The position numbers were made by a program, and so were the translations under genes. Shown piece after piece: positions 61,814 to 64,000 of a DNA stretch of 64,000 bases. This stretch comes from Pukyongia sp. GTDB taxonomy: Bacteria; Bacteroidota; Bacteroidia; Flavobacteriales; Flavobacteriaceae. Where the stretch lies: the NCBI GenBank assembly GCA_030148705.1, contig JASBSY010000006.1:208309-272308 (forward strand), in the 5' to 3' direction. Below the pieces are notes generated by a model. It did not search any database, was not told the DNA's origin, and was given only the letters and a program-made list of their open reading frames with translations. Position 1 is the stretch's first letter. Each line of letters opens with the position of its first letter.

Positions 61814-62788
61814 TTAAGGAATGTACACTTCCAAAATTTCCGCCGATTCGGTTTTTATAACAAAATTATGAATACAGGCCGGAAGCAGTACAGTCTCTCC
61901 TTTCCTAACTTTAATCGACCCGGATTCGGTTACAAGTTCCAGGGATCCCGAAATACACATAAACACCCGGAAAGTATCCAGGTAGGGGTCGAAATCTTCA
62001 AAATTTGTTGTAAGGTTTAGCTTGTTCGTCTGAAAATATTGAGAAGTACAAAGTGGAATTCGTTTATTTCGCAGATCGGTATAACTCAACCTGAAGTTTG
62101 AAGGCTTAAAGTCTATGGCATCCAGCGCGAGCTCAGTATGTAATTCTCTTAATTCTCCGTTGCTATCGGATCGTTCCCAATCGTAAATCCTGTAAGTTAT
62201 ATCGGAAGTTTGCTGAATCTCTGCCAACAAGGTTCCGGCTCCTATGGCATGCACTGTTCCCGGGGCAATAAAAAATGCCTGGCCCGGACTGATTTCTTCT
62301 GTATGAAGTACTTCGGTGATTTTGTTCTCGTCAAGGTATTTTTGGTAGGTAGCCGGGTCCATCTCCTGTTCAAAACCCAGGATTAACCGTGCTCCCGGAT
62401 CGGTAGCCACGATATACCACATTTCGGTCTTTCCCATTGTATTATGACGAACAGCGGCGAGTTTGTCGTCGGGGTGTAATTGCACCGAAAGATCTTCCTT
62501 CGCATCGATGAACTTAAACAAAAGCGGAAATTCAGTACCGTGAGCTCTATACACCCTCTTCCCTACCAATTCAGGCCCGTATTGTTGAAGGAGTTGGTTA
62601 AGATCGCAGTCTTTTAGATCTCCATTGGCCACTTTTGATACTGATCCCTTCACCCCCGAAAGTTCCCAGCTTTCACCCACAGCCTTGTCTGATGGTTTAT
62701 CAAGTTCATCTACCAATTTGAAACCTCCCCATACCTTTTCTTTTAGGATAGGCGTAAATTTTAGTGGGTATAAAGCAGTTCTTTTCAA
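61814..62788 (-). CDS. manA: Mannose-6-phosphate isomerase, class I type
   Basis: Interconverts fructose 6-phosphate and mannose 6-phosphate, feeding GDP-mannose and glycan precursors. The 324-residue cupin enzyme has the zinc ligands Q103 and H105 (VQLHPDD), E122 (KTEMWY) and H180 (GTVHAIG), and the catalytic-site arginine R200 in TYRIYDWERSD. It is of the shorter YvyI/ManA bacterial kind. It lies 11 bases after queD and is probably transcribed with idi and queD. Confidence 0.94.
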   Translation of the reverse strand: MKRTALYPLKFTPILKEKVWGGFKLVDELDKPSDKAVGESWELSGVKGSVSKVANGDLKDCDLNQLLQQYGPELVGKRVYRAHGTEFPLLFKFIDAKEDLSVQLHPDDKLAAVRHNTMGKTEMWYIVATDPGARLILGFEQEMDPATYQKYLDENKITEVLHTEEISPGQAFFIAPGTVHAIGAGTLLAEIQQTSDITYRIYDWERSDSNGELRELHTELALDAIDFKPSNFRLSYTDLRNKRIPLCTSQYFQTNKLNLTTNFEDFDPYLDTFRVFMCISGSLELVTESGSIKVRKGETVLLPACIHNFVIKTESAEILEVYIP

Positions 62789-62799
62789 GAAGTTGTGGT

Positions 62800-63207
62800 T
62801 TATCCGGTATAAAGTACAAAATTACGAGGCGTTTCAAAAAGCTTTACGGACAGGTCATACCTGGTATCCAGGCGCTTTCTCAGGCGGTTCCAGATCACCA
62901 TCGCTATATTCTCCACCGTAGGATTCAGGTTTTTAAAATCGGCAACTTCTATATTTAGATTTTTATGGTCGAATGGTTCTTCCACCTCTTCTAAAATAAG
63001 GTCTTTCAATTCTTTAATATCGATAAGATACCCGGTTTCGGGATCGATTTCCCCGCTTACTCCTACTTCCAGTTCATAGTTATGTCCGTGATAATGCGGG
63101 TTGCTGCACTTACCGAATATTTCGAGATTTTTCTCATCGGTCCAGTCTTCCCTGTACAATCTGTGGGCAGCGTTAAAGTGTGCCTTTCTGTATATTGTTA
63201 AACTCAT
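62800..63207 (-). CDS. queD: 6-carboxytetrahydropterin synthase QueD family protein
   Basis: Makes 6-carboxytetrahydropterin from dihydroneopterin triphosphate for queuosine synthesis. The 135-residue protein has the zinc histidines H15 (AAHRLY), H40 and H42 (NPHYHGHNYELEV), catalytic C34, and a C-terminal pterin-binding glutamate in KLFETPRN. PTPS-type enzymes share these motifs, so an older biopterin-type role is possible. Its start overlaps the stop of idi by four bases (ATGA), so translation is coupled. Confidence 0.92.
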   Translation of the reverse strand: MSLTIYRKAHFNAAHRLYREDWTDEKNLEIFGKCSNPHYHGHNYELEVGVSGEIDPETGYLIDIKELKDLILEEVEEPFDHKNLNIEVADFKNLNPTVENIAMVIWNRLRKRLDTRYDLSVKLFETPRNFVLYTG

Positions 63208-63722
63208 TGTTGTAGATGTTGATAGAATTTATCGAATATGATTTTGAACCATTCTGTATATTGTTCCGGGTGATTTGCTATATCCTCTTTTACATCCTCC
63301 GGCTTCATCCATTTCCAGGCCGCGACTTCTTCCTTGTTGATATCGGGATCATCGTTATAAGTCCCTATAAGAATATGGTCGTACTCATGTTCGGTAAGAC
63401 CGTTGTCGAACGGGGCCTTATAAATAAAAGAGATGCTTTCGCGAAGATCGGTTGTAAACCCCATTTCTTCCTTCAGTCTGCGAGTACCTGCTTCTACAGA
63501 GCTCTCTCCTGCCCGTTGGTGGCTGCAACAGGTGTTTGTCCACAAGCCCGGGGAATGGTATTTACTAAGGGCTCGTTGCTGTAGTAACAGTTCATCTTTA
63601 TCATTAAAAACGAAAACGGAAAACGCTCTGTGGAGTAAGGCCTTTTCGTGAGCTTCCATCTTTGGCATTAATCCTATCTGCTCATCCTGTTCATTTACCA
63701 GAATTACCAATTCTTCTTTCAT
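63204..63722 (-). CDS. idi: Isopentenyl-diphosphate delta-isomerase, type I
   Basis: Interconverts isopentenyl and dimethylallyl diphosphate for isoprenoids. The 172-residue Nudix-fold protein has the catalytic cysteine in TNTCCSH (C65/C66) with H68, metal-binding H25 and H31, a Nudix-box-like GTRRLKEEMGF with E85/E86, and EHEYDHIL (E111, E113). Length and motifs match type I enzymes. Start at 63722 is backed by a promoter close upstream. An earlier in-frame ATG would include the terminator. First gene of the idi-queD-manA run. Confidence 0.95.
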   Translation of the reverse strand: MKEELVILVNEQDEQIGLMPKMEAHEKALLHRAFSVFVFNDKDELLLQQRALSKYHSPGLWTNTCCSHQRAGESSVEAGTRRLKEEMGFTTDLRESISFIYKAPFDNGLTEHEYDHILIGTYNDDPDINKEEVAAWKWMKPEDVKEDIANHPEQYTEWFKIIFDKFYQHLQQ

Positions 63723-63740
63723 AGTCGCTCGCTTTTTCCT

Positions 63741-63774
63741 CAAAAATACGAAATACGGTATGTATTGGAAACAA
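63741..63774 (-). promoter_or_regulatory. Promoter of the idi-queD-manA run
   Basis: Minus strand TTG-N23-TATTTTTG, an exact -7 match, ending 18 bases before the idi ATG. The -33 TTG sits in the T-run of the preceding terminator. Confidence 0.5.
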
Positions 63775-63803
63775 AAAAGCGTCCAATACTTAGTATTGAA
63801 CGC
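63773..63803 (-). terminator. Terminator of the OmpA-family gene
   Basis: A 12-base stem with one G-T pair and a 1-base loop (minus strand: GCGTTCAATACT...AGTATTGGACGC) followed by TTTTTT. It lies 28 bases after the OmpA-family stop. Confidence 0.75.
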
Positions 63804-63831
63804 TTGTTTGTATTTAATCGGGTTAGTTACT

Positions 63832-64000
63832 CTAGTTCTGTATGATGAACATCGAGCGCCTGTTAAGCTGATGTTCCTCCTCGGTGCATTCCACACCGTT
63901 GCTACACTCATTGGTGAGCTGATACTCTCCATAGCCCTTGGCCGAAAGCCTGCTTCTGTCGATCCCCTTGCTTACAAGCCACTCCAGGGTAGACTTGGCA
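63832..64000 (-). CDS. OmpA-family protein, C-terminal end only
   Basis: Only the last 56 codons are in the window; the gene runs in from beyond base 64000. The visible part ends STLEWLVSKGID, then LSAKGYGEYQL, CSNGVECTEEEHQLNRRS and MFIIQN. This matches the end of an OmpA/MotB peptidoglycan-binding domain: the GYGE turn and the final NRRS..FII strand, with the arginine that binds diaminopimelate. Flavobacterial members typically have this cysteine-bearing loop. It is probably anchored in the outer membrane and binds the wall. Confidence 0.88.
   Translation of the reverse strand, partial: AKSTLEWLVSKGIDRSRLSAKGYGEYQLTNECSNGVECTEEEHQLNRRSMFIIQN

Noticed and set aside
63723..63932. Longer idi start with 70 extra codons.
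   Set aside because: The extension runs across the OmpA terminator and the idi promoter and lacks similarity to type I isomerases.

Overview
The window reads as a contiguous chromosomal segment of a marine-type member of the Flavobacteriaceae (Bacteroidota). Supporting signs are two secreted proteins with type IX secretion C-terminal sorting domains, the flavobacterial order cinA-rpmB-rpmG-DUF4295-ftsY-rimO, BshC of bacillithiol synthesis, a TonB-type barrel with an N-terminal carboxypeptidase-regulatory domain, scarce Shine-Dalgarno sequences, and many upstream regions carrying the Bacteroidota promoter -7 element TAnnTTTG, often with TTG 17-23 bases before it. Genes are densely packed on both strands. 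I saw no insertion sequence, prophage, CRISPR array, rRNA or tRNA. The first gene (lysA) and the last (an OmpA-family protein) are cut by the window ends.

Layout. 1-1577: end of lysA and an AHSA1-type protein. 1.6-8.3 kb (minus): pyrG, yidC, a MORN-repeat protein, mnmA and a nitronate-monooxygenase-like enzyme. 8.4-13.1 kb (minus): guaA, a LysM/periplasmic-binding-protein fusion, OsmC, a DUF922 putative metalloprotease and a DUF3820 protein. 13.3-16.2 kb (plus): a two-gene unit of a DUF1704 'QEGLA' HExxxH metallopeptidase and a GshB-like ATP-grasp ligase, convergent with bshC. 17.9-23.6 kb: M14 carboxypeptidase, TPR-type proteins, a 45-codon small ORF and a glycosyltransferase. 23.7-27.3 kb: a 1197-residue CheB-CheR-PAS-histidine kinase fusion. 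27.4-36.2 kb: ribosomal proteins L28 and L33, DUF4295, ftsY, a SET-domain protein, rimO, a propeller lipoprotein, cinA, an HPt protein, a FAH-family protein, a DEDDh exonuclease and a glutaredoxin-tailed secreted protein. 36.3-44 kb: an E2 acyltransferase, a GT2 glycosyltransferase, recR, a T9SS-secreted propeller protein, a sodium:solute symporter and a CoA-binding protein. 44.2-52.7 kb: a TonB-family barrel, fabH, an S9 peptidase and htpG. 52.9-64 kb: a second, paralogous T9SS propeller protein with HYR-like domains, a DoxX-like protein, AlkB, S1/P1 nuclease, an alpha/beta hydrolase, a DUF819 membrane protein, a DUF4369 lipoprotein, a small hypothetical protein, manA, queD, idi and the OmpA end.

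Most of the content is housekeeping (nucleotide synthesis, translation, protein insertion and targeting, repair) mixed with envelope and secreted functions. The least understood part is the DUF1704/ATP-grasp pair. A ligase and a metallopeptidase transcribed together resemble, in fold combination only, the eukaryotic tubulin tyrosine ligase and MATCAP detyrosinase, so a bacterial cycle that adds and removes a peptide or amino-acid tag is a testable idea. Other points of interest are near-leaderless promoter arrangements (guaA; exonuclease/glutaredoxin), a sigma-54-like element with a palindrome before htpG, a SET-domain gene behind ftsY, the orphan CheB/CheR kinase, and the two T9SS paralogues.
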